In this document: positions 1 through 9,901 of the stretch, one piece after another
Numbering within the stretch: position 1 is the first letter of the stretch
How the letters are laid out: each line of letters starts with the position of its first letter
NCBI GenBank assembly: GCA_963575645.1
Contig: OY754475.1
Location: 18,080,509 to 18,144,508 of the forward strand
Direction of reading: 5' to 3'
DNA length: 64,000 nucleotides
DNA from: Xanthostigma xanthostigma
Taxonomy: Eukaryota > Arthropoda > Insecta > Raphidioptera > Raphidiidae
Made by a program: the position numbers and the translations under genes
The notes under the pieces: model-generated
Database searches by the model: none
Told to the model about the DNA's origin: nothing
The model's input: the letters and a program-made list of their open reading frames with translations, nothing else

Positions 1-518
1 CAAAGTCGCTCAAGTTAAGTTTTTTTTTTAAAGTGAAACTTATTCTATCGCCCCGAATTTTTCTGGCCGTCTGTTGCATGTCGCATTACAGGCGGCCGCG
101 GAGTAAGGGTAAAGTGAAAGGCGCTCGGAGTAGGCGCTCGGTAGAGCAGCCAAGGCCAATATGGCGGCGCCCATGGTTAGCATCAGCTGACCGTGTACTA
201 TGTATAACACATAGTCAGTCTGTCATGCGGGCAAGTGCTGTACAGTGTTTACATGTTTTTATTCGTGTATTCATGTGAATATTGTTGTTTATAATTAATC
301 GTGATGGATAAGTGTCTACAATCCAACGCCTACAATCCAATAAAAGTTTCACTTGCGTCGTGGTTTCTTAAAACCACACAACTGTTTTTGAAGTGAAAAC
401 TTCTTTAGCGGCGTTGTACACTTTTTTTGTAATGGGTAAAAAATGTTAAACTCGCGTCAGGAAAAGTAAGAACTGGGTGAGACTTTCTAAGTGATAGTAA
501 TTGCCAGATACTTTTTAT
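1..518. other. unassigned leading sequence
   Basis: A GC-richer stretch near 80-190 sits in AT-rich sequence. An 81-codon frame at 33-278 has no recognisable domain. I see no repeat ends or splice-bounded exon that I can defend. Confidence 0.3.
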
Positions 519-668
519 ACAACGTTAGACATCTAGCGTTGAAATATTGTACATAAAAATGCAATCTATGATACAAACCATTTCATTTTTTCTACAGCGT
601 TAGACATCTAGCGTTGAAATATCGTACATAAAAATGCAATCTATGATACAAACCATTTTATTTACAAG
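519..668. repeat. two-copy tandem repeat, ~75-bp unit
   Basis: The unit beginning CGTTAGACATCTAGCGTTG at about 523 recurs at about 598 and is nearly identical across 75 bases, including the AAAATGCAATCTATGATAC segment. This is a simple recent duplication with no coding sense. Confidence 0.85.
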
Positions 669-754
669 TGTTGCCAAATAAACAATGCTTCTAAATGCAA
701 AAAATTAAGACGTTAATATTCAAGTTTTCACTTCTGCCGGCACTCCCGAAGTGC

Positions 755-1010
755 AACCCGTCTTTTTTTACCATTCCAACCCACAAATGGTGGTCAAAAA
801 TCACGTTTCACAATTTTACAATATCTTTTCCGTTTGAGGTATCCCGAATCCAAAAAACATTTCTGGAAAAACTCGTTGCGTCTGTTAGACTGTGAACACG
901 ATACAGGTCAAACAGATGAGCGGATTAAAATCAAATTTTGGGAGGATGTTTGGTATGCATATATGAAGAGCCCTACTGTTTTTGGAGAATATCGGCGCAT
1001 GCTATAAATG
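755..1010 (+). repeat. partial copy of the ACCATTCCAAC dispersed repeat
   Basis: Matches, in order, ACCATTCCAACCCACAA, the segment CCCGAATCCAAAAAACAT, GTGAACACGATACAGGTCAA and TGAAGAGCCCTA. The same blocks occur at 24.3-24.6, 26.4-26.7, 39.5-40.1 and 53.8-54.5 kb. This copy stops after the block containing CGGCGCATG. Confidence 0.75.
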
Positions 1011-1187
1011 TGTTTTTTATAGGTATAAGAATCGTAATTTTTATTTTGCTTCTGAACTAATATTAGTTCAGAAGCAAACAAACAAGACTGTTGCACTAAG
1101 AAAACTTATTTACACAATTTCATTAAAATCTGTTCGGTGGTTTCAGAGATTAGCGCGGCCAAAATTGTGACACGTGAATTTTATATA

Positions 1188-1761
1188 CAGTATGTAAACG
1201 CGTAAAGTGCACATAGAGAAATTAGCATTGGGAAAAAAAATACTTGGATCATAGTTAACCATGACTGCATTAATTGTTATTTCTATTTAATTATCGTGGT
1301 AATCTTCAGGATTTCTATTTTATTTTGATTCATTTTTATTTTACTTGGCTTTTTTAATAATAAAAAGTTCTTATAAATCATTATTTTAATTTTTTGTACA
1401 AAAATAAAACAAAAAAACAACTCCATCTGTTTGGAAACATTTCATTCAAAAATTGTCTGACTGGTATGACGTATGCGCGTTGGTAAATCAGTGACCTAAT
1501 GTCTTTAGGTTCAACACGAATAGGCGGAGATATTTGATCTCGCACCATATTTAAGTATTTTTGAGAATTTAATGTCCCATTAATAAAAAAATTCCGATTA
1601 TGTTGTAATCATTTGAATATTTTCTTCGGTAGTATACACATCCATATTGCAAAAGAATATTATCTATCAAAATGAAAAATAAGATTTCAAGGCTCACTCT
1701 GATCCTGTCATTTTTTCCCAATGTTAATTTCCCTATGTGCACCTTACGTGTTTACATACTG
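1188..1761 (-). mobile_element. Tc1/mariner (IS630-type) relic
   Basis: Terminal inverted repeats start CAGTATGTAAAC and stay similar for about 55 bases, with TA at each outer edge. On the minus strand about 1,419-1,595 reads FFINGTLNSQKYLNMVRDQI, and later VRQFLNEMFPNRW. This resembles the DDE domain of insect mariner-type transposases, where the second block normally follows a QDGAPxH motif; here that motif is lost. The copy is internally deleted and not functional. Confidence 0.75.
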
Positions 1762-1763
1762 TA

Positions 1764-2193
1764 TATAGATATCAGCTAACGTCAACATTTTTGAAGTTGG
1801 AATGATCCCGTGGTTTATTTGGCTGGAATTTTTATTTTGTTCTCTTTAAATAAAAAAATCTTGGGTTTTGAATACATAGATAATAAATTGAAAATATGAA
1901 TTGTAACTCGGCCCACATAGTTTTGACGGTTAGTGACCTTAAAAATAAATAATTAAATCTATCTGGTCACAGAAAAATTCACCATAGACGATTTTGTCAC
2001 ACGAGAATAGAAATAACGCCGTAAGGCACAGTGGAGCAGAACACAGAAGGGTTATTGAACGGTGGAGGCGGTGCCTTGTGGAGCGCCGCATCTCTTCTGG
2101 GTCATGGCTCTTCGCTTTGCCACACATTGACGTCATAACAGACACTTTAGAATAAGGTCTTATTCTAAACTATATTGATGAGCAAAATTATTA
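1764..2193. other. unassigned spacer with repeat fragment
   Basis: About 1,775-1,830 carries a fragment (ATTTTTGAAGTTGGAATG) of the repeat whose fuller copies lie at 39.5 and 53.8 kb. The rest shows nothing I can name. Confidence 0.4.
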
Positions 2194-2480
2194 CTAAAGT
2201 ACAGGGGCGTAGCTACCGCCGTATCTGTCGTATCAATTATACGCACGGGGGCCCCCAACGTGCGTAAGCAAAAATTAATAAAAACTTCCCAATTTTTTTT
2301 TTATTTCGGAAATGACAAAAGTCAAAAATAGTTGGCAAAACCAAAAGTGCACATCCCGCAAGTTTTCCACTGTACATATTATAATGAAAAAAATTGAGAA
2401 AATAGATTAAAAAAAAAAAACAATTAAAAAAATAGAAAAAAAAATAAAAATAAAATGGAATAGAAAAAAAAATATTACTT

Positions 2481-2557
2481 GGTGTCAGCGGGAATCGAAC
2501 TCGGCACCTTGCTATTACTGGACTACGCGTTTAACCACTCGGCCATTCTGATATCCC
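2481..2557 (-). pseudogene. tRNA-Ser/Leu-like segment (SINE head or tRNA pseudogene)
   Basis: The minus strand reads an A-box-like GGCCGAGTGGTTAAACGC and a B box GAGTTCGATTCCCGC. The acceptor and anticodon stems do not close, so this is not a working tRNA. It lies inside the hAT copy. Confidence 0.6.
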
Positions 2558-3065
2558 AGCTTGCGTTGTTATTATGGTATAGAAGTGGAGCAGTTATTCT
2601 ACGTAATACACTACATTACAATAACAGTAATAGGTATTTTTTTGTTTTTTTAAGGTTTTTTATTTTAACTATTAGCTGTCAAAAATAATAAAATAAAACT
2701 GTTTATAAAAATTAAACTACTAACACATTTATGTGAATTTAAATAGGGTTCTGGTCTGATACTAAACAAAGTGAATAAAATATAACCCAAGGCAATCCGA
2801 CCAAAATTGCGATCTGTAGAGTCGTGACGTACATACGTACATCCGTACATACGTACAGACCAACCGACAACTGCTGTTTGTAACTTTCAATTACAATTTT
2901 AATAGTATTTATGAACTCGAATTGATTTAAAAATGGTTCTGTTTTATAGATCAGAATCTCCTCTTTTCAAAAAGCTCCAATTTGAATGGATTTCGTGTGA
3001 AATTAACTTAGATATAACTTCTTATATGAACGAAAGTCAGCTCTGACGCTCAAAGCGATAATAAA

Positions 3066-3094
3066 GCACATACCGCTAATTTAGCGGTATGTGC
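3066..3094. repeat. perfect 14-bp hairpin
   Basis: GCACATACCGCTAA is followed almost at once by its exact reverse complement, leaving a 1-base loop. It lies inside the hAT element. Confidence 0.8.
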
Positions 3095-3430
3095 AAAAGC
3101 AATTTCTTTTTTTCACGCGTAAAGCGTGCGTTCAGAGTTGGCAACACCCTACATCGGTTATCGGGGGCTGCGGGATTTCCCCGTTTAAGTCATTTACTTC
3201 AACGGAGGAATCTCACAATAATTAATCGATGTACATACGATACGATGATGAATTGTTTGTAAAAATTTTGGAAAAAGTGACAGATAGATAATTATGATGA
3301 ATAAATATTTCTTTTAATTTTATGAAAACATTTTTTTTTCTTTTGTGAAAAATCTTTACCCTTCCTAAGGGCCCCCAAACAAATTTTTATACGGGGCCCC
3401 GCCAAGGCACGCTACGCTTCTGCTAAAGTA

Positions 3431-4339
3431 ACACTAATTCTTTTAGCGCGGTAGGGGGGGCGTATATTAATTACATGAGCTCAGAATGGAGGGGCGGGGG
3501 CAAAATCTCATCAAATCTCGTTGAAGGGGAGGGAGGATCAATGAAAATCTCTAATTCTGACTATGTACATTATTAAAACAGATAACATTTTATATCATTT
3601 TTGTCCTCTTATTTCACAGAAAAAATTCCAGCCAATTGGGCGACGGGACTATTCCAACTTCAGAGTTTTGACATCTGATATAGTATAATAGAGAAAATAG
3701 AATTTCTGATATCGCGTGAGGTAACGCGGGTAATGGCTAGTATTCAATATATTTGCTATCCGTTGCCATAGTTACCTGCATAATATGTTCCACGTCATGT
3801 AAAAATTAATCATGTTGTGCGTCGAGTGTTTATTTTTATTCTACCGCTACATCTACCGCTATAAATGGACATGTCTAATTTATTCCCCACGCCACTGTCT
3901 GCGGGCTAGTAGGCGGTTCACTAGCATATTATTGATGACGTGCTTGGCTTCAACTCTCACCGCGGGCACTATAACTGTTACTAAATGTAAAACTTCAAGA
4001 ATAAGTCACAAATACCTATACGTGATAAGAACGCGGAGTCGAACGAGAGACACGCGGTATTTAAATTTAATTTTATTCAATAAGTTAAAGAAAAAAAATG
4101 TTTTCAAAAGCATTTCGTGTTCCTGAGCTTCAGAGACAATTTTAAAAGCAGCTTTTCAGAACTTTACATTTCCAGCCCCGTGTCTAAGATAACAATTTTT
4201 CTTTGGCTAAAAGGTTTTCTTTCAGACATGATTTATGATTCTAAAACTACGTATAAATGTGTTTAGCCTACAAGAATTACCGAATGGAGACGATATTTTG
4301 CCAAAAGTAAGGCAGGTATAGTCAGGGGCGTCGACTATC
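3431..4339. other. spacer with partial dispersed repeat
   Basis: About 3,615-3,815 matches the half of the ACCATTCCAAC repeat containing CGTGAGGTAACGCGGG and ATGTTCCACGTCATG, also found at 39.9-40.1 and 53.8-54.0 kb. A 104-codon frame at 3,812-4,126 has no domain I recognise and is probably chance. Confidence 0.5.
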
Positions 4340-4369
4340 CGTGGCTGCTCGGGGGCTCTAGCAGCCACG
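4340..4369. repeat. 10-bp stem hairpin
   Basis: CGTGGCTGCT pairs exactly with AGCAGCCACG across a GC-rich 10-base loop, just inside a CAGGGGCGTCGACTATC motif that resembles a hAT terminus. Confidence 0.65.
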
Positions 4370-4578
4370 AGAAATAAATAGTAATTAAAAATCGTAATTC
4401 AAGAAATGAAGAACGCCACGAAGCCGAGAGGATTAATGAAACAATACCGAGCCGCCATTGTTAAGTATCGCGTCTAGTGCAGGGGTCGGCAACCTTTTGA
4501 GACGGAAGAGCCAAAAAATTTACAAAATTTCCTAGTTTTTAAAGAGCCACTAAACATTTTCGTTTCAGTATTATAGTA

Positions 4579-5655
4579 CAGTGTAACCTCTTTATAACGT
4601 CCTTCGTTATAACGAAAAAATTGGTTGTCTGTAAAGTCTGTTTACGGACGATAGTTTTACGTGATAACGTATTCCGTAATACATAACCTAAATTTATATA
4701 ATAATTATAATAATTCGAATCTATGATATTGCATCTTTTGCTTCAAATTTAGGTTAATTTTATTTATTAAAATTACTCACCACCTATAATATAATTGTTT
4801 TTTTTAACTTTCTTTCTTTCGTATTTATTTTAAGTCTCAAAGATTAGCTGTCATAATATTTTGAAAACAATTGTTTCATTGCTTATATAAAATTCCAAAA
4901 CCTACTTACAATATTTAAGTATTTTCATACGTCAAAAAATTGATTTTTATAATGATAAAATTTGTATGAAAACGATTTTTTCGAGAGATGAGACCTAGCT
5001 AAAACGATTTTTTGCCCCCCAAAAACCCTTTTCAGTAAATTTCATCCAAATCGTTAGGGCCGTTTTCGAGAAAAGCACGCACAGGGTCAGGCGGAACGTT
5101 AGGGACGCTAGGAACGTTACACTTTTTCGTGCATGCAGCCGGTGTTTTATCAATTTATAAGATTGGTGATTCATTAATTTATAAAACGTTATCACGTCAA
5201 AAACTCCCTATAACGTATAAAGTTTTACAATTTGATTGGTTTACCTTAAAATCCATACATTAATACCCTCTTTATAGCGCAACAGTCATTCTCTATTACG
5301 AAGAAATATGTTCATATTTAGGCGTCAGCAAATATTTACATACGTAAAGAGGACGATTCTGAATCATCACTAACTATTCAACAAGCACTTGATGCCGCTA
5401 AACTTATCGAAAAATTCCTATTATTTAATGAAGATTATTCCACCACATCCCAAGGCATGCATAAGATACTTAAAATACAAAACAAATATTGGCATAGCAA
5501 AAAACGTCAGGCAAAGTAAACAGACTATATTATGTATTTAGAATAAATTAATTAGGTGAAATTTATTTTTTTTTCTTCCCTCCATATAACGAAAACTCTT
5601 TATAACGAAAAAAAATGCTCGGTCCCTTGAGATTCGTTATAAAGAGGTTACACTG
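4579..5655. mobile_element. pogo/Tigger MITE, middle layer of the nest
   Basis: Terminal repeats CAGTGTAACCTCTTTATAAC lie at both ends with TA duplications at 4,577 and 5,656. The empty site survives in the hAT copy at 10.9 kb. The body matches the complete copy at 49,398-49,890, including remains of a Tigger transposase C-terminus (reading like TIQQALDAAKLIEKF near 5,370-5,420). It is split by the 4,619-5,198 element. Confidence 0.9.
4619..5198. mobile_element. AATTGGTTGTC element, inner layer of the nest
   Basis: It begins AATTGGTTGTCTGTAAAGTC and ends GACGTTATCACGTC. The empty site in the 49.4 kb Tigger copy is CGAAAAACTCCC, so insertion duplicated AAAA. Other copies lie at 12,855-13,427 and 24,160-25,128. 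The ends are not a simple inverted pair: ACGTGATAACGT lies about 45 bases in on the left and at the very end on the right. I cannot assign a superfamily. Confidence 0.8.
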
Positions 5656-6178
5656 TATTTGCTTATATAGGTATAATATAGTATATATATCCGAGGACGA
5701 CACGTCGCGACGGGGGCGGTGCGGGTGAGACGCGAGTGGAAATGGCTTAGAGTTAAACATAGTACTCAATCATGGATCGATTGGACGATTTTTAAGGGTT
5801 TATATAATAAAATATTTATTTGGAACTGGAGAATACGCAACTTTACATCAAAAGAGCCGCATATTGCCGACCGCTGGTCTAGTACAATACTCTACCCGCA
5901 CTTGTAGACATGGTTATTACTTAATCAACTGGGAGACGCTACTGATTCTACTTGTTTTACGCAATTTCGATCTGTTTGCAGTCAGGCAATTTATCATTCA
6001 ATTTGCTGTGTTTTTTACACTGTTTGCTGTAGTCTGTATTGAAAATTTGTACAATTATAATTAATAGATGTTCGAACTTTATTTATGTAGTTTTTTATGC
6101 CGGCACTTCACATGGCTATTTGTATTTGTGTATTTGGCAAACAATTACCAAGTGTGGACAGTCTATATGACAAAGTGT

Positions 6179-6213
6179 TGGCCTTATTTGCCTATTTGAC
6201 AAATAAGGCCAAT
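6179..6213. repeat. 13-bp perfect hairpin
   Basis: TTGGCCTTATTTG and CAAATAAGGCCAA face each other across a 9-base loop within a broader imperfect inverted region, about 6,110-6,310. Confidence 0.8.
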
Positions 6214-6326
6214 ACCAAATACGCGTTACCGTGCGCTTGTCGGTTTTTCGATGCACATCAAAGGAGTCAAATAGGCAAATACGCAAATAAACCGTCCACA
6301 CAATGGCCATATTCAGAAGCGCACGC

Positions 6327-6440
6327 GTAAAATGTGCCGGAGAATGTGTACATTAAATGTAGATATTGCGGCAAATGTACACATTCTCCGGCACATTTTA
6401 CGGTAAATGTGTACATTTCCCAAGAGTTTACATTTACCGT
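6327..6440. repeat. 28-bp perfect hairpin with an overlapping second hairpin
   Basis: The arm at 6,327-6,354 (GTAAAATGTGCCGGAGAATG and 8 more bases) is exactly complementary to the arm ending at 6,401, with an 18-base loop. A second stem, ACGGTAAATG with CATTTACCGT, starts at the 3' foot of the first and ends near 6,440. Confidence 0.85.
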
Positions 6441-6509
6441 AACATACGCATTGCTCTATCGGGTGTATAAACTTAAGTAATTTATTTAGATCAAACCTGT
6501 ATATGTATA

Positions 6510-6929
6510 CAGAGTGACCGGTAATTGCTCGTATTCCTCTCGGGAGAAGAAACTATGGTTAATTTGGAATGATTTAACCTTATCACTTGGAGGTCGGAAA
6601 TGCGTCATTTTTTTATGATAGTGACACTTGTGTGAAGAAGTTTTATTTTATTTTTTTAATTTATTGTAAGTTTTAAAACAACATAAAATCTAACAGTAAA
6701 TTTCGTAGTTTTTAGCTTTAGGACGGTTGGCCAATTAGTAAGCTATCAGATCATTCAGGCCAAAAAGTGAGAATATCTTTTTTTTAATTTTTAACTCCCA
6801 AAATTCGAATTATTGTAAAAAGAAAAGCGAAGTAGATTTTCTCGAAAATGACGTGATAGAAGTTAAATAATTCCAAATTAGTCATAGTTTCTTCCCCCGA
6901 GATGAATACGAGCAATTACTGGTCACCTG
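6510..6929. mobile_element. TA-flanked MITE with ~80-bp terminal repeats
   Basis: The ends CAGAGTGACCGGTAATTGCT and the inverse of CAGGTGACCAGTAATTGCT run on in close similarity for about 80 bases, with TA outside both. The ACAGGGTG-like tip suggests a mariner-type source. No coding sequence. Confidence 0.85.
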
Positions 6930-7186
6930 TATAAAAATACGTTCCCACGCCGCGTTGTCTGTCTAAACGCGATAAATTCAAAAACTACCGAACGGATTTT
7001 CATACGGTTTTCACTAGTAGAAAGAGCGATAAACGAGGAAAGTTTCTGTATAATAATATAATTTGTAAATATTTTCTACAAAATGGCTGAACTGTGACGG
7101 TGTTTTGTTAAAAAAAAAACTGTTTAATGAATTACGATCGAATTTCGACCACTGAACGACCACTACTACGTACAAAGGGTCGTGAT

Positions 7187-7903
7187 TAGAGAATACAATC
7201 CCGAGTATGTTTTTCAATCCAGGGATTACGGGATTTTTGATGCGTAATCCCGGGATTGGACTATGTGGTTTCTAATTGGGCTGAAATGAAAAAAAACTTG
7301 AGTAATTACTTAAAAAATGTTTAAATATCGTTGCACAACACAAATCACAATATAGTAAGAAAAGAAAATAGACAAAACAAAAAAAAACTTTACTTTTACA
7401 AGAAATCAAAAAGACAACACAAAAAAACTATTTAGAATTTCGAAAATACAATTGCAGAAATATCAAAGCATCCGTTTGACTTCCAAGCCTGCTTCGTAGT
7501 TTATTGCCAACATAAGGTGGTTGGAGGAATAGACAATAGAACTTATATGCTGTTTCTAAGTGATATCCACGAACTCCTCCATTTTCGAATAGGTTTATTT
7601 CACGTCTAATACTATTTGCCAACCCCGATTCATTTTGTACTTGTACTTGACCTGAAGATTTCATATTCTTACGTATCGTACCTACCGCGTATTTAAGGAT
7701 TGGTTTTTGTCGTCATGTAATAAATAATAGTAATATAATCTAGGCAAGGTAATTGTCAAGGCGCAACGGATTACGGAATGCAAACTAGATCTGTTTGTGG
7801 CAATCCCGAAAATCTCGAGATTAGCCAAGTACGGTCCCGGGATTTTCGGGGCCAGAAAACGGCCGGGATCCTGAGATTCGATTTCCCGGGATTGTATTCT
7901 CTA
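7187..7903. mobile_element. hAT element with transposase relic
   Basis: Both ends carry TAGAGAATACAATCCCG as inverted repeats. The 8-bp duplication GTCGTGAT is exact at 7,179-7,186 and 7,904-7,911. The minus-strand frame at 7,428-7,664 is what remains of its transposase. Confidence 0.92.
7428..7664 (-). pseudogene. hAT transposase C-terminal relic
   Basis: The 78-residue frame reads QNESGLANSIRREINLFENG near its start and later GNKLRSRLGSQTDALIFL. The second block matches the hAT C-terminal dimerisation region, where GNKLRSRL..TLDALIFLR usually follows IPPTSVEAERAFS. That preceding block is missing between FLQPP and YVGNK, so the reading frame is an internally deleted remnant. It lies wholly inside the hAT element with an intact 8-bp duplication. 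Confidence 0.8.
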
Positions 7904-8130
7904 GTCGTGATATAGATCTGTGCGGATGAATAAGAAGGTATATTGAACGAAGTCATTTTGAACGAATACTAATTATGAAGTGTGAACGCTTCGTTAGTAC
8001 AGTTGACTGAATGTATTACGTAATTAAAGAAAACCAATTACAGATTCTATTCCTTGAAACGAAATATAAACTGACATTGTATAGTAAACGTACATAGAAG
8101 CCAACGTTTGCAGACTAGATGTTACCTCGT

Positions 8131-8156
8131 TCCGTTGGATGACGTCATCCAACGGA
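8131..8156. repeat. 26-bp perfect palindrome centred on TGACGTCA
   Basis: TCCGTTGGATGACG plus its mirror complement with no spacer. The centre is a consensus cAMP-response-element octamer, which may be coincidental. Confidence 0.85.
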
Positions 8157-8192
8157 CCGGTCAAATTTTTGCGAGGCATCGGCTGTTGCTTC

Positions 8193-8262
8193 AAAAGACA
8201 GAATGGTATTAATTTCAAAAAATTTCTCACATTTTTTGAAAATAATACCATTTTGTCTTTTA
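8193..8262. repeat. ~30-bp imperfect hairpin
   Basis: AAAAGACAGAATGGTATTA at the left base pairs with TAATACCATTTTGTCTTTT at the right; pairing continues toward the AAAAAAT/ATTTTTT core with few mismatches. Confidence 0.7.
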
Positions 8263-8469
8263 ACGAAAAATAAGTCCCGGTTCGAATTTTGAAATCCGTC
8301 ATGTGGCCACGCCGATGAGCTCATAGTGACATCATTTTCATCCTCGTAGCTAGCGCGCCAGTCAGCACAAGTTTCAGTGGCTAAGCCAGCATCGTGGGCA
8401 GCGACGTAAAGATAGTAGATATTCAGTATGCGTAATGAAAAAGTAGTTACGCCACTCCAATTCTTCTCG

Positions 8470-8620
8470 GTTTCCGGACTTGTATGCCGTGGTCCATTGG
8501 TATTACTACCTGACGTTTCGTCTACAACTGCGGTAGACATTATCAAAGGCGATGTGGTAGCGGGCGAAGTGTCCTTCTAGGCTGCTCACAGGTAAGTGTG
8601 TCGACACTCGACAAGTGTGG
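8470..8620 (-). mobile_element. Penelope-like terminal segment, inverted copy
   Basis: The minus strand repeats, about 90% by eye, the plus-strand sequence at about 9,465-9,620, including CTACCACATCGCCTTTGATA and GACGAAACGTCAGGTAGTAA. The two therefore face away from each other around 8.6-9.47 kb. A hammerhead-like motif is at its core. The 133-codon minus frame that overlaps (8,145-8,546) is probably not a protein. Confidence 0.65.
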
Positions 8621-8688
8621 TACTTCCGTTTTTAAGCTATTGCATAGCTTCTGTCGCGAGCTTTGAGCGCGGCGACCGAATCAAGAAA

Positions 8689-8750
8689 TTCCGTAACGAA
8701 AAAAAACCTAACACCCATTCCGTAACGAAAAAAAACCTAACACCCCCCAC
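8689..8750. repeat. two-copy tandem repeat
   Basis: TCCGTAACGAAAAAAAACCT followed by AACACCC occurs twice in succession. Confidence 0.85.
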
Positions 8751-9190
8751 TCCGACCGGCACAGCGGTGCGGCGTTGACAGCCGTGCATCGTCTAACGTC
8801 GTTTCAGTTCGGCAGACTTCGGCACGGTGTTTGTGTGCTCATAACTGCATAACTGCTCATAACTGATTCTATCTTTATTTGTGTATAAATGAATTTATAT
8901 TTAATACTGCTATAAAAATAACCTAAATTATTTAGGTTATGTGCAGAGAAAGTATATATGATATTATATCTATATAAATGTACATCGCGCGAAATTCTAT
9001 GATCAAACTCTTAATATCGTTCTTTTTGTTCAAATTTTTTGAATGAATAATTGTTTTGGTGTGTAATTACACTATTAATACCTTATTATTTATACCTAGC
9101 TATTTTCGTTTTATAGAGAAGACAAACTTAAAGACCTAAAAAGAATATGCAATAGCTTTACCGCGGCAGTCCCCGAGTGCCACACGTATT

Positions 9191-9532
9191 ATGTATTGTC
9201 AGCGTGCTCGTGTTCTCTACTCGGTCGTAGTTGAAGAAACCAAAGTTATAGACAAAACATCGAGTTACTACCCACGCATATACAGAGAGGCCATAGAAAT
9301 ACACAAACACACAAATAATTATTTCAACCGCAAAGATGAAGGCTTGGATCTAAGTAAAACATGGACACCAGCACTGTGCAATACCAACTCACTGAAAGGA
9401 ACGACCAATCACAGAAGAGCATACTACGACCGAGTGGAGAACATGGGCACGCTGACTATAAAAGACGGAAGTACCACACTTACCTGTGAGCAGCTTAGAA
9501 GGACACTTCGCTCGCTACCACATCGCCTTTGA
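9191..9532 (+). pseudogene. Penelope-like element C-terminal coding relic
   Basis: The 113-residue frame includes SSYYPRIYREAIEIHKHTNN followed by YFNRKDEGLDLSKTWTPAL. This pattern (YPRxxREAIEIxKHxxNxNxxxExLxLSKTWxPAL) is what I know from the extreme C-terminus of insect Penelope-like RT/GIY-YIG proteins. Upstream coding sequence is not intact, so this is a 5'-truncated fragment. The non-coding tail that follows (9,465-9,650) is repeated in reverse at 8.47-8.62 kb. Family membership is by remembered pattern, not a search. Confidence 0.6.
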
Positions 9533-9901
9533 TAATGTCAACCGCAGTTATAGACGAAACGTCAGGTAGTAATACCAATGGACCACGGCATACGAGCCCG
9601 GAACCCAAGAAGATTTGGATCAACACCGGCCGTGAAAGCCTACACACTTGGATAACTTATTATAATCAAAGAATAAAGACGTTTTGAACACACGGTATAC
9701 TTTTTCCAATGTAGTTATTATATTACTAGTTAAAAATAGAAAAAAAACTAGCATTTGTTGCAGCTAGTCTAGGAGCTGCTAGACAACGGACAGGCGATTA
9801 ACTACTTTATATAGAAACTCTTTCACATCAATTATTCCTCAAGGAGATCGATGTATTAAACTGTTGGATTTAGTTCCGCGTGGCGAACATGCAATCATAT
9901 A

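Larger units (their letters stand above)
2202..3422. mobile_element. non-autonomous hAT element, 1.22 kb
   Basis: It begins CAGGGGCGTAGCTACC and ends as the reverse complement of CAGAAGCGTAGCGTGC. The 8-bp flank CTAAAGTA is repeated exactly at 2,194-2,201 and 3,423-3,430, the classic hAT target duplication. No transposase is visible. A tRNA-like segment and a perfect hairpin lie inside. Confidence 0.85.
4480..5876. mobile_element. hAT MITE, outer layer of a three-level nest
   Basis: It starts CAGGGGTCGGCAACC and ends TTGCCGACCGCTG. Flanking octamers GTCTAGTG (4,472) and GTCTAGTA (5,877) differ by one base. The outer parts match, in reverse, the uninterrupted 344-bp copy at 10,919-11,262. A Tigger element sits at 4,579-5,655. 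Confidence 0.9.

Noticed and set aside
3812-4126. 104-codon plus frame as a membrane protein
   Set aside because: The hydrophobic look comes from AT-rich sequence; no start context, homologue or domain.
8145-8546. 133-codon minus frame as a gene
   Set aside because: Much of it is the non-coding terminal segment repeated at 9.5 kb, where the frame is not kept.
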